DNA of 64,000 bases, taken from the NCBI GenBank assembly GCA_004123355.1, contig SCHM01000003.1, forward strand, positions 7,769,058-7,833,057. Direction: 5' to 3'. The notes beneath the pieces are model-generated. The model had not been told where the DNA came from and did no database searches. It saw nothing but the letters and a program-made list of their open reading frames with translations. Below, one piece after another: positions 49,440 through 61,567 of the stretch; position 1 is the first letter of the stretch, and every line of letters starts with the position of its first letter. A program made the position numbers and the translations under genes. Origin of the DNA: Amphirosellinia nigrospora (Eukaryota > Ascomycota > Sordariomycetes > Xylariales > Xylariaceae).

Positions 49440-50685
49440 GGTGAATAATTAGGTAGGTAGGTAAATGTAGACAGGATGATGTCGTGGACGAAAGGAGTCC
49501 TAGGAGGCGATGAAACGACTGGGAGTAAGTCAAGCAGGCTTGGGGATACGATGGAGGTATTAAGGGTTTAAATCATGGCTCGGATTTCTTACCTTGGATC
49601 AACTTTAATTTTGAATATCCAAGACTTCATGTCTACTTCTCTTTCGCGCCCCAAGCCCAGGCCCAAGCTGCCAATTGCCCTGCGGGGCCATGCTAGTCTG
49701 TAAATGACCTTGCTACTACTATCCTACCCCCATATCCAAACAGACTCCGCACGTACTGGTGGATTTTGGCGACCCTGGTCTACTCTAGTCAGTGGATCCG
49801 CCACAGAGTCGAATACACAAGGCGAATTATATATTAAATAATTCAACCGCAGTCTATCTACTGTTAAGATAATTAGTTTTTAAAGCATTGCTTTAATATA
49901 ATAAGTCGCTACACTATTATTATATTGCTAGCTAGGCGTCAAAAAATAGATATCTCTTGATACTGCTGAAGCTTAGGTGTAGCTGATGGCTGATGTACCT
50001 TACGCTGGCAGGGGTAGCTACACTACACTAAAATAGGTGTAGTTTTTCTAACCCTGGCAGCAGAGGTGCCTGGTGGGTCTGGGCCTCAACTACGTAAAAG
50101 ACCATCCAAAACATTTTGCTGCAGATAGTGGGGACCCAGAAAGAAGCCGGCTCTAACATCTTGCATTGTCGAAGATTCGTGGCGAGTCAGATTTACGGAT
50201 ATGACTTTTCACTATCTGACAAACGAGCCAGATTCAGTAACTCCCCAAGAAGCAGGGGGTAGAGAAAAATAAAAATAATAACAACAGTTTGGTCAATTCC
50301 AAACAAAAGCGCCGTGGAAGTACGGGAGTAGTAGTACTGCTAAGTGACCAGGACATGGACAACACAATCAAGGTAAAACTGACTAATTCACAACCTCCCA
50401 TCACCAGAAGAAGGTAAGAATTCAACTTAATTAATTTACACTACTCAACAACTGTTGGTAAACACAGATCACCGCTCCGCAATCGATGAGAGCGAGCCTC
50501 CCTTGCCGACGAATTTCCTTGGGGAGTTGGTGAATAGAGAACTGACGAGCCTTACGATTCGAGGCTCGGCTTCTCGACTTTTGCACCTCTGGGCGTTGGG
50601 TTTCTTCATCCTGCTCCCCCTGTTCATCCATCTCATCCACATCGCCGTCGTCATCATCATCCTCATCATCGTCGTCGACGACCAC
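49440..50685. other. Gene-free interval
   Basis: About 1.25 kb, AT-rich near 49.85 kb. Directly after the sec5 stop, the same minus frame remains open with a very acidic run (50685-50431, D/E stretch), probably 3' leader read by chance. Confidence 0.5.
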
Positions 50686-53600
50686 CTAGCCCGTCGCCGT
50701 CCTCTCCAGATGCGTGCCCGTCCTCCTAGGTTTCTTGAAGCACGCAAACTCCGTCTTGCTCTGCTCGCGCAGCCTCTTAAGCAGCTCGCGCATGCCGGGG
50801 AGTTCGTCCTGCAACCTGCTCCTGGCCGGGTTATCCGTCTTCGCATCCAGGATCGCGTAAACCTCTGTCTGCAGCGTCGACGCCTTTTCCGTGGTATACT
50901 GACTGAGCGTCTGCGCGACGAATTCGACGTCCAGCGTCGCCGCCATCAGCCCATCTAGGTCGTATCTGGGCCGTGCTTGAACACCTCGAGAAGCTCGCGA
51001 CTGATTTGTTCCAGGAGAAAGGAGATGACCTGGCTCGTTAGAGAGGGCGCAGTGGTGGAGACCTGCGTGTGCACGAGTACGAGAGAGAGTAGGGCCTCGT
51101 AGATGTAAGGTTTCGCCTCTGTAGGCTTGCTGGTTGGCGCCCAGCTCGGATCGTTCACGCCCGTGCGGATGATCTTGCGGAGAGAGTCCACTGCTGGCCG
51201 GGTGTAGGTTTGAAATAATCGGGCATCGATTTGACCAAGAACATCCTTAATGGTCTTCGCCTCATCGGTAAGTTTTACGGAGAAAGCGGTTTCCAAATTG
51301 AGCATTTAGGTTGGGTACGATAATAGAACGGAGTGCTTGCAGGTTGCTGAGGGTTAATAGCATGCGCACATTCTATTTTAGTTCCCTGTTAGTCTTGTAC
51401 CATTCAATTCATGAACTCATATGGAGACGACTTACTCTATCACCAGCGTCAATTGTTCCTTTCCCTGCGACCACAGATGTTTCTCTCGTTGTATGATCCT
51501 ATTGAGCCGTCTATATCCGTGGTCCACTCGTCTTCGGCTTTTTTAACTGCCTTCTCGGCATTCTCGACCATGCCGCTCAGTGCTTTGTACAGTGTTGTGA
51601 CGTATTGGCTTCGACCCATCTGCAACAGTTTTGTCGGTGGGGCGGGATGATGTCCCCAGGGCGGTTTTAGCGATTGCCTCAGAAACATACAATATCTTCT
51701 GGATCCCACTGAGTAGAAGCTCCCTCAACGCCGAGAAAGTGGCAGGCATGCAGGTCACATCTCCCATCTCCTTGGATCGTTGCCAATCTTCTACAAGCTT
51801 GATATTCTCGGCGTCCTTATTCCATGCCGCGCATAGAGCCACGACGCACCTTTCTCGTGCGGCGTCCAATCAATGTCCTCAATAAATCCATCTGTTTTGC
51901 GTCGTCTTGACTGACAGGGGCCACATTGGCCATCTCGGCTGCTCCGTACCGACGAGCCCAAGCATCTTGGACAGGTAATGAACGCCGCTGATGGAGTTGG
52001 ATGTTGGTGGCCAGAAGGCAAATTTCTCCCAAGACTCGCCTCGCTTGGGGGAAGGCGGAGGGGGTTATTAGAATCCAAAAGAACCGGATCGGGATCTCTA
52101 TTCGTAGGTGATAGCTGTGCCGACATGGGGATCCTGGGGAAGGGGGTAAAGGGCGAGAACAGTAGCGAGATATCCTCAGGGGGAGCACCAGCAAAGAATT
52201 CAAACACATGAGCGCGGATCATATCGACAAGCTCGATGGTGGCTTTCCGGAGGTCGAGCGTGCCCTGTGTAGAAAGTCGGTGATGTTCACGCGACTCTCC
52301 GTTATAACCCGTAGGTAGTGATTTCTGCGCTTTTCCGTCGATGAAACTTTCGACGGTCTGCCAAAACTCTAAAACTTCCCCTAGTACACCCTGGGAGGAC
52401 AAGAGACTAGATAAAAACGACACCATCTTCTCCCATAGCTCGATCACATCGGAAGTGTCGAGTCCGTTCGGCTTGCTTCCTACCGAATGTCGACTTAAAC
52501 TGCGTAGATGCGAGGCGAGAATTTGCGATGAAGGCTTATCGGCGTTAGCGAGTCGACGCCTGAGCACCTCGATCTCAACCTTGGCTCGATCTCCCACCAG
52601 AGAGATCTTGCCCTTCAGATAATCGTATCGGCTCAAAAGCCATACCCATATCGGATTATCCTCCACACCCAGCTCCAACAGCATACCGATGAGTTCCATG
52701 TGCTGATCTTGGGATGGGGCCCTCGTATCGGTTTTGGACACATTATGAAGTAATGTCAATTTCCTCCAAACCTCGCGTTTGAAGAGCTGTATTTGTTCCT
52801 CAACGTCGTACCACATTCGGGCCGCGATCAGGATCTGGTATGTTTGCGTCTCACTTGGCGGGGTCGATCCTAGATCTTGGACAAGCTTTTTTGTCTCTTC
52901 GGAAAACTTCCTGGCGCGACCATATTCTTCTATAAGTGCATCGTAGTCTTTTCGGCGTATACTGTCGGCGATGTTGGAGCTCGTCTCGATATACTCTTTG
53001 TACCGCTCCAGAGAGGTAGACACGGTCCTGAGGTTTTCCTCTTTTTCACGACCCCCCAGTGCCGGGCCCCAAACATCTTCTGCCTTTGCCGAGACATCTA
53101 GTAGTGGGCCCTTGATTCCGAACACACCGTAGTCGCTCTCCTTGATTAGAGCGTTCTTTTTCTTGGTATCTGCCAGGCCAGGCGATAGGAGGGGGTTGGC
53201 TACATGGGGAGCCGCACTCACGCTGGCGGTCCTGAAACTACCCCGACTGGTGTGGCGGGAATGCGCTCGCGCACGAGTGGGCGTCGCAGGTGGCTCCTCA
53301 CCTCGATATTTCATCTCCTTGTAGACATTGTCGATGGTGGCCTTGGCGCGAACGAACCTCTCGAAATTGGACTCGACTAGGACCTTCAACGACGCGGATT
53401 TCTGGTCAATGGATCTGGAGAGTACGTCTAGGCCGCTTAGGAGCGATTGTGTGTCGGCATTGGCGTGCATCTGGGAGAGGAACAGGGCAGGCGAGAAGCT
53501 CGTCGAGGACAGCAAGAAGCGGTTCCCTGCGCAGATCAAGGTGAGTTGAGTTTACGTATTCACATGGTCAAGCGCTCTGGCTGGCGGGCGGACTTACGCA

Positions 53601-53928
53601 ATCTCGTGTCGTCCTGGATGGGCACGCCGAGATCCTTGAGAGTCCTCACGACGCTGTCGGATGAGCCCAGCGGGTCGGGCTCGTCCCTCTGGACCAGGTT
53701 GCTGACGCCGCTGGCCGACGTCTCGGAGCCGGCGACGATGCTAGACCTGTTGCTGACGGCGCGTTCGAGGGCATCATAGCGGGACTTTCGGCGGTTGATC
53801 TTCTTCTTCTGCTGCTCGCGGTCGCTGTCCGAGTCATCGGCCTTGTCGTTCTTCTCGGACGGCCAGGTGGTGGGCATCAGTGTCGTTATGCCATAGAAAT
53901 CGAGAACGGTGCGGTCGAAGTCGGCCAT
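50686..53928 (-). CDS. sec5: Exocyst complex subunit Sec5
   Basis: Subunit of the octameric exocyst that tethers secretory vesicles to the plasma membrane, essential for polarised growth. It starts at ATG 53928 (MADFDRTVLDFYGI). Exons are 53928-53598, 53526-51436 and 51372-50686. The first 500 residues after the first intron are continuous and match the family: SSTSFSPALFLSQMHANAD, then LKVLVESNFERFVRAK, SDYGVFGIKGPLLDVSAKAE and LIAARMWYDVEEQIQLFKRE. Downstream, CVVALCAAWNKDAENIKLVE, YVTTLYKALSGMVENAEK and MLLTLSNLQALRSIIVPNLN lie in different frames. About six to eight one-base indels between about 50975 and 52055 are needed; the net sum fits both exon phases. An essential gene with this many breaks argues for poor consensus here. 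Confidence 0.92.
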
Positions 53929-54697
53929 GGTTGCAAACTGGCTGGGTAGCTGCGGCTGCTCAAGATCGAAGGTTGGAGGTCGGAGGGCGGAGGTCGGTTG
54001 GGCTGGGTGTTGGCGATTGGCTATTCCGTATGAGGGATTCCGGGGATCTTTCGAGGCTCCCTCAATCGAGTGTTATGCCAATTGAGATCCGAACATGAGG
54101 AAGCGTGGGTCTAAGAGAAAGGCTAAGATAGAGTGGGCAACAAATGACTGAACTAGTATTTAATTATAAGTAGGGAACGTCGAGTTCGGAAGGGATTTAG
54201 AGTGTTGAAGCTTGGACTGTAGATGGCGCCTGCCTACTGCGAGCTCAATGCGCAGCCCCTCAGGTTGCGCTTGAAGCTCCGTGGTGGTAATCGCGATGTG
54301 GTACCTACACATTGTATCGGTTCCCGTCGCAGGGCGGTGGGTAAGGTTACATCTTGGTAGCTCACTGAATGGTCCGTGCAGGTGAGGTCTTTACAGCATG
54401 CTGGGCAGATTAGCGCCCTTTTATAGCGGATACTGGCGGCATATAGCGCACTTTCAGATGTCAATGTCCACACTGCACAGGCTCAAGGCTGTACATTGTA
54501 GCTGGCTCCCGGCTTACCGGCTCCGTCCGACACCACCCGAGGCATGCAGGCCAAACCACCAATCGAAAATTCCCCACGCAGCGCAACGTCGCAACGTTCA
54601 AGCCTTTCTCCCGCGCCAGCATTTTTTTCCCTTTCATTTTCAACGCCTTGAAAGTCACAACTCTTTGTCTAGCTGCGTGCCCTAATTCCTCTTCAAC
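53929..54697. promoter_or_regulatory. Shared intergenic region between divergent sec5 and idh1
   Basis: 769 bp between two start codons pointing away from each other, so both promoters must be here. No specific site is recognised. Pyrimidine-rich sequence (54600-54695) precedes the idh1 ATG, as usual for strongly expressed fungal genes. Confidence 0.6.
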
Positions 54698-56197
54698 ATG
54701 CTATCCCTCCGAGCTGTCGCTGCCCCTGCGCGGCGCCAGTTCTTTGCTGCTGTGCCCCGCGCTACGGCCACACTATCGTTCCAGGTGAGCTACCAGTCCT
54801 CGAAAATGAAGCATGTGAAGACTTGTTGGTTGCTAACCAATGTTTTCTCCGACTTGCAGAACCACAGATTCTACTCGGACAAGGTTGCCAAGTTCCAGGG
54901 CACCAAGAACGCCGATGTACGTGCACCATGAACCACTCCTGTCCCCTCGGCGCTCGAAACCTGCATTGCGACATCGTCACGAAAATAACTCAATCTTGGC
55001 AATCACCTCGCAACCAGCGCATCTATCCGTATTTCCAGAGTAACACCATCGGGACTAATATGCCGCATGATAGGGCCGTTACACAGTCAGTATAATGGAG
55101 GGTGACGGTATCGGTCCCGAGATCTCTCAGGCCGTCAAGGACATCTTCGAGGCTGCCAAGGTATGTCTCTGGCATCTTGTCTCTTTACGTTCGCCAGATG
55201 AAAGCTAACCAGTTCTGTGTAGACGCCAATTGCGTGGGAGCCTGTTGATGTTACCCCTATACTCAAGAATGGCAAGACCGCTATCCCTGACGCTACCATT
55301 GAGAGCATCCAGAGAAACAAGGTTGCCCTGAAGGGACCTCTAGCTGTATGTCACGGATAATCCATTCAACCTAGGCACTTATGAGGCGACTACTAATAGA
55401 CGATAGACCCCTGTTGGCAAGGGCCATGTCTCTCTCAACCTTACCCTCCGCAGAACCTTCAACCTCTTCGCTAACCTGCGACCCTGCCGCTCTGTTGCCG
55501 GCTACAAGACCCCCTACGATAATGTCGACACCGTCTTGATCCGAGAGAACACCGAGGGCGAGTACTCAGGCATTGAGCACGTCGTTATTGACGGCGTCGT
55601 TCAGAGCATCAAGCTCATCACCCGCGAAGCCAGTGAGCGTGTGCTGCGATTCGCCTTCCAGCACGCCCAGGAGATCGGCCGCAAGAAGGTCCGCGTTGTG
55701 CACAAGGCTACCATCATGAAGATGTCTGACGGTCTCTTCCTACGCGTCGCTCGTGACGTCGCCAAGGATTACCCCGACATCGAGTTCGACGCCGAGCTGC
55801 TCGACAACACCTGCCTGAAGATGGTCACTGACCCCCTTCCTTACAACGACAAGGTTCTCGTCATGCCTAACCTATACGGTGACATTCTCTCCGATATGTG
55901 CGCCGGTCTCATCGGTGGTCTGGGTCTGACCCCTCGGGCAACATTGGTGACGAGTGCTCTATCTTCGAGGCCGTCCATGGTTCCGCCCCTGATATTGCTG
56001 GCAAGGGCTTGGCCAATCCCACGGCCCTGCTGCTCAGCTCCATGATGATGTTGCGTCATATGGGTCTGACGGAGTATGCCGACCGCATCGAGCGCGCCAC
56101 CTTCGACACCCTCTCTGAGGGTAAGGCTCTGACTGGTGACTTGGGCGGCAAGGCCAAGACCGGCGAGTACGCCTCCGCCATCATCTCTAAACTATAG
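54698..56197 (+). CDS. idh1: NAD-dependent isocitrate dehydrogenase, regulatory subunit 1, mitochondrial
   Basis: TCA-cycle enzyme subunit in the mitochondrial matrix; with Idh2 it converts isocitrate to 2-oxoglutarate. A mitochondrial presequence is visible ([20 protein letters not shown]). Exons: 54698-54784, 54860-54916, 55074-55160, 55223-55345, 55407-56197. Motifs: [62 protein letters not shown] and [36 protein letters not shown] is typical of the Idh1 rather than the Idh2 subunit. The product is 381 residues. One missing base near 55931-55936 ([10 protein letters not shown] junction) shifts the last 85 codons; counting it makes the exon sum exact. A housekeeping gene broken like this is best explained by sequencing error. 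Confidence 0.96.
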
Positions 56198-57221
56198 ACA
56201 AATATCTCTAACCATACCCCAACCTCACCTACACCATCATCTTCTCCTGATACCCCCCTCCCTTCGTCATCAGCATCCACAACTTCTATAATTGCATAAA
56301 ACCAGGCCCCGTCTTTGGTTCCTTTTCTACACCGAAACAGGGCAGAGCGAAGGACGACGGCACAACTACGAATCTGACTAGATAGAAATAGGTTGGTTTG
56401 GCGGGTAGTAGACAGGCAACTAACTTGTATAACAAGAGTGACGACGAGCGAAAGGCGTATGGGTAAATAAATGAAACCATGAATAAAAACGAGAAACATT
56501 GAAAGAAACCAAAATCCAGAAAGAGAAATGAGATTGAGAATGTGATTTGGTGATATCTATGATATGAAATGAGTTGTTATCTTTGGTAATGTACATCTAC
56601 TTACTAGCTACTTGAATAAGCAAGTTAAAAATTACAACTAGAGTGAGTTTATAACTGTAGTTATCATAAAGTGACATCTACTCACACCTTGCAACAAGAC
56701 GGAGCGTCACACGTACGGATCCGCATATTCCAAGTCGTGTATCCCATGTCTCGGACATTGGTTGAGAGTATCTGAGTGTAACTCCCGACCTCCGGACCTC
56801 CAGACAGGCAGGCAGCAGAGAAAAAGAAGAACAAGAAAAGCATGAACGAAGAAGCCTTTGGGTAGGTATACAGACAAGGTAAGGATTCTCCTGCAGCAGA
56901 GAAGACGAATACGTACCTAGGTAGGTAGAGATTCAAGCTCCACAGACTTACTCTCTAACCTACGGGAGAATCATCATAATCTGAACATATTCCGAGCCCT
57001 TGATAAAAGCCCTCATTGCACAAAGTAGGAGCAAATACGCGAGAGAAAAGAAATATCGTTCGGCGTGTGAGTATAGATAAACAAAGCAAACTTTGAATGT
57101 GGGCGTCGTGAAGACAGTTAGCATATACACACAACTTAAGCCTACTATAGATCGAGGCATGAAAATAGGTGAGGTCCAGTAGAATAGTTTACGGAAGCAA
57201 CAAGTCGCATTTTTATCATAA

Positions 57222-57262
<41 letters not shown>

Positions 57263-57920
57263 GTGTAGATGTGTGCGTTCTACGTAAGAGCAAAGAGCAA
57301 ATGAAAGAACCTTTTTTAGGTAGGCAACTGATGGGTTGATATCCACGTTATTGGAAGCAGAAAATTAGGTAGATGGGAAGCTTCTTATCCGGAGCCTTCC
57401 CCTCATTTATCTATCCATTGAACGCCTGATTCATTTGCCTGGAAGTTTTTTTCCCCTCATTTCCAGTTTATATACCGCCGCGTGACGGGAAGTAGTAACG
57501 TACTTTTTGTTTTCCCCTTTTCCCGACTCAAGTCATTCATTATCTATCCATCCATGCCTTGGAACGACACTTTTTCTCTATTCCGTCTATAGTGTGTGGT
57601 GTCTTTCATCCATTCGTGGTTCAAGTCCGGTTCATATAATACCTACCGCAAAATCGAAGCACGGTAAGCCGTCGTAATCATACAGAAACAAAGAAAATTC
57701 TCCTAACCCAGCCGAGGCGGGAGAGAATGTGGACCCAAGCGGTGCCAGTGTGACGAAGCATAGCGCGAGACTTCATGAAAAGGGCGACCTAGGAAGAATC
57801 CGCATCAGAGAGGGACGAAACTAGCTAGTAGGTGAACAGCCAGTTCGTAAGCTCCTGGTCGTCGGCCTCGATAGGCATGTCCAAGAGAGTATCGGATCCA
57901 TAAAGAGATGGCGGCGATGA
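56198..57920. other. 3' flank between convergent idh1 and the transcription factor
   Basis: About 1.7 kb, including the 3' leaders of both genes and a hexanucleotide repeat. No gene is supported. Confidence 0.55.
57222..57276 (+). repeat. (TGTGTA)n hexanucleotide microsatellite
   Basis: About seven units of GTATGT/TGTGTA, bordered by TG dinucleotides. Likely length-variable among strains. Confidence 0.9.
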
Positions 57921-60458
57921 CTAGGCGTCTTGGGTGATCTCTTGCGAATCCGTATCGGGCATGCCTGGCGACGCGACTTGAGGTACTACCTCTTGAGGAG
58001 GAGAGTCCAGGAGTGGAGTATCTTGAGGTGTTTCTCGGGATACGGGACGGAGCTGGGTGTGAGGTGGTGGCGCATTGAGCAAGAGTTGAGCACAAAACAG
58101 GAATTCCAGAGATCGTGAGTCCGTCGGCTGGAAAGTGTTATCCTGGTACCGCGTTCTCAGAAAACGAGCTAAATGACGTCAGCAGAAGATCCTGGAACAA
58201 GCATACATCATCCCACCAATGGGCAGCGACTTACGAGTGACATTGAGAAGATGGAAATACTTGTTCACGTCAGCTCCTTCCCCGTTAGCTACGATGGGCA
58301 CATCGGGGTCGTTCTGGACAGTCTTTGGAGGACATGCCGGATAACGAGTAGCATTCTCAAGAGTTCCGTAAGGTTGTGCCCTTGATTAGTGTACCCCGAG
58401 GTGGTCGTTCTAACGGCCACTTGGGACGCAGATTTTCTTGATCCCAGGCCTTAAAGGCCCAGGTGGTCTTCTCTAAACAGTTGAGAAAGAGCATGACGGT
58501 AAGAAACATGGGAAACCCGAGTTTCGTCTTGCCATCTTGTAAACTGCGCTGAATGCCATTCAACAGGTTCTTGCTGGCTATGGATGCCTTGCGCTCAGCG
58601 GCAGCAGTGAGCTGCATGCAGATATTACTGTATGCCTCACTCTCCGTGTCGTCTTTGATCCACTGATCCTCCACCTCGGGTTGGGGGAACTTAGCCAGCA
58701 TCGTCCACTGCCGCTCACGATCCATCATCTCTACAATGCCCCAGAGCTCAAGTGATCGTTTGAGGAGTTCATCGTTGGTCTCTCTGGCAATCTGGTCCGC
58801 GATCTCCAAGGTAACACGGACATGCGGCGATGGCTCATGTGTGATGTACTCTGGTAGCATGTTACGCATGTAAGCTTCGACCTTACCTGGAATATCCTCC
58901 TTATCATTATCAAGGAGGAGGACCGGCGTATGAGAGTCTAGCTTCATAGCGTTATCGTCTGCTTCTTTTGGGTAACCCTGGAACACTTGAAAAGTGACTA
59001 TATGTCCAGATTCCAGGAAATGCGAAGCCTCCACCACGGCGCCGGTGTTCTCTAGGTGATAGGACGTTTTGTACCCATTGATCCGCTTTTGGGCCATGAC
59101 TACCTGTACACCTGCAGAGTAGAGATCGATGAACTCAGAGAGCTTAGTCCGGACACAACCTGTTCGCCAGACTCGTGGCGATAGCACCTTCTTGCAGGTG
59201 TCACACGGCGTACCCTTTGAACATACCTTTCGCAGAATTCGACATCGAATACATGCGCCAATACGGCGTACCTCTTGTACCTCGATTCTGCGGTCCTTGT
59301 CAAACTTTGCACGGCTGTGCTTCTGCCGGATACCGTCCGGGCTGGTAGTGGTATCCATGCGATAACCACCTTTTAGATTCGGCCCTAATTGATGGGCATG
59401 ATCGGTGACAGTCGCAGGGCCGTGAATATCCTCGGCCATATATGTCATGCCGCCCCACGGAGTCGGGGTCAGTAGCACGCACTGGAGGGAGGGGTGACAT
59501 GGGCGACTTGGGAGGGGGGGGTAGGGTCGTCACCCTCAGGTTCTGGGTAGTCGATCATCATATCGGCAGAGGGCGTGGCTTGGGCGATCTGCTCGGCAAT
59601 GGCGGCATCGCTGAGCAATTGGGGATCGAGTAACGAGGACGTGAGTCGAGCTGTAGCCGCGGCTGCGGCAGCAGAGAGAGCGGCTTGTGAAGGAGACGAA
59701 GTTGGCTGTAAGAGCTGGTGTATTCGCTGCTCCTCGGCGGAGAGGTCATGGTGCACAAATTCGGAGGTCTTCTGTGGTGTGTCATCTACGAACGAGAGAT
59801 CAGTACGACTGCGACTTGCTCTACATGGTGGGGGCGGGTGCAGGTAATGAAGTGACACACCTTTCTTCTCGTGTTGAGGTGGAGTGTTATAGCTAAGCGG
59901 CGGGTTCTCTAAGGTGAACTGCTCATGAAGTTCAAAAGAATTACTTCCCGACGATGGAATGTTGGGGATAGCAGCGGCCAAGGTAGTCTGCACGGCCTCG
60001 GTAGTGGGATCATGGATGCCCACGGACATGTTGTCATCGTGCTTCTCATGAGCCTCTATCTGACGAGACACCTCGGCCAGGGTTTCCAAGGGCGTCCAGA
60101 TCTGATTCTGGGCTTGGTTGGCGACATGGTCGACAGAGAGAGCCGTGTTCAGACCAGCACCATGATGGTTGTGACCGGCGGACGGGCCCATGTTCGGGCC
60201 AGAGTGCAGCAGCCCATCATATTTGGGCCGGCCAGCACCGCTGCTGATGCCATGAAGAGCGAGGCAGGCGTTAATGCGGTCAGCTTCAGATATAGCAGGG
60301 CACTTCTTGGTCAGGTGGTTCGTCAGGCTGTCGATGCGGCCCTTGGGGAAATCCTCGCCACAGGCCTTGCAGCGGTGGTGATAGCGGTTGCTGTTGTCGT
60401 TTAGCTTTGCGCCGCGCTCGAAGAACTCGAGAATGAGGGGATTGGGTCGGCGGCCCAT
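57921..60458 (-). CDS. Transcription factor with BED-type and Zn2Cys6 zinc fingers
   Basis: Nuclear DNA-binding regulator, about 799 residues. It starts at ATG 60458 (MGRRPNPLILEFFERG). A CCHC BED-like finger is at residues 30-53 (Cys30, Cys33, His48, Cys53), followed by a Gln/Ala-rich middle. A Zn2Cys6 cluster is near residues 375-407 (CIRCRILRKVC then CDTCKK, last Cys 13 residues on, unusually far). The C-terminal half is helical, with a Pro/Ser-rich tail (FLFCAQLLLNAPPPHTQLRP). Exons: 60458-59861, 59785-58235, 58168-57921; the first intron is 75 nt and in frame, so it could be retained. Three missing bases are needed near 59488, 58397 and 58345; with them all phases close. Without the correction it would look like two genes. 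Targets are unknown. Confidence 0.82.
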
Positions 60459-61567
60459 CTTGCTATGGCTTGCGATGCCTGTGCACCAACAACACAGACG
60501 GGTAGGTGGGAGATAATAAAACGGGCAGAATCCGTGAAGCGGTGAGGAAATGTTTTCACCACCTGCTCTAGTCTACGAGCGCTGCTGGAGCAAGGGTCCG
60601 GGGGGTGCCAAGAATATTTGGACGGGTGTGGCGGATGCTTGGCCGTGCTTGGTACCTGCTACCTAGGCGGTGGGTAGAGTGGGTAGAGTGGGTTGAGTCG
60701 CCGATGGACCGAGATTTGATGGAACCCACCATGGCGTGCCGAAAGAGGGCACGTGCATCGACCCCTGTCTAGGACAGTGCCAACAACCGTGCCCACCCAT
60801 GCACGGTATATCCCAGGTCTATAGGTACCTCTACCTTAGTCGCTTTGCCAAGTATCTATAGTCAACAGAAGACATCGAAGAAAGATGTCCCGGCCTTTTA
60901 TGTGCACACCTTCAAAAGCACTCTAAATGAAATAATCAAATACTTTTCCGTCTTACACTTCATCATGATGTCGAGACAGGCCAGCTTTAATCAAAACCGT
61001 CCTCGTCTCATGCATCAACGCCACGTTACGCGGCTAAGTGGCCAGTCCCAGGCCATTTCTCACCCGACTTCATGACCGCGAGTGCAGCTCACCGAGATTG
61101 ACAATTTATTTCCATCAATACCGACCACCCAAGTTATTTTCACAAATAAAGAGGACCCTCATCTACGAGAGCCGCTACCCGTTGTCGCTAGCCTAGCATG
61201 CCTAGCCAATGATCTCGTATGTATTACCAAGTAATCACCACACACCGTGCTTTGTGGCGTTCCCACCCTACGCTAGATCACCCACGAAGGATGTGTAGGA
61301 TGGCCCAGGATGGCCGAGATGGTAAATGAGATAGACGACTTCGGAGAAAACACTTGAATATGTTGTTGGAGGGCTGGCCGGACTTCAGCGTTGGCCGAGA
61401 TGGTACACGCCGACCATCCTATAAGAGTCGGATGCCTCGCCCTTCTGTCGTTGGGTTTTGCTCTTCCTCCTCACGACAGGCAGAGAGATCTGAAGAATCC
61501 ATCGTCTTCTCTTCTCTTGAACTGCCTCCTCTCCTTCCTTCCCCCCGACCCGACCTACGCAGTCAAC
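60459..61567. promoter_or_regulatory. Shared intergenic region between divergent regulator and multicopper oxidase
   Basis: About 1.1 kb between two divergent start codons. No protein-like frame. Pyrimidine-rich CTTCCTCC tracts (61460-61560) precede the oxidase start. Adjacency suggests, but does not show, that the factor controls the oxidase. Confidence 0.5.

Noticed and set aside
50431-50685. Acidic frame (D/E run) directly after the sec5 stop
   Set aside because: Same frame as sec5 but separated by a stop; fungal Sec5 usually ends near here, so it is read as 3' leader. A sequencing error at the stop cannot be excluded.
58357-59478. Separate Zn2Cys6 gene starting near 59478
   Set aside because: No start codon in context; the upstream BED frame joins it with a single missing base and all exon phases then close as one gene.
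60845-61075. 76-codon frame upstream of the oxidase
   Set aside because: No similarity or context; lies in the shared promoter region.
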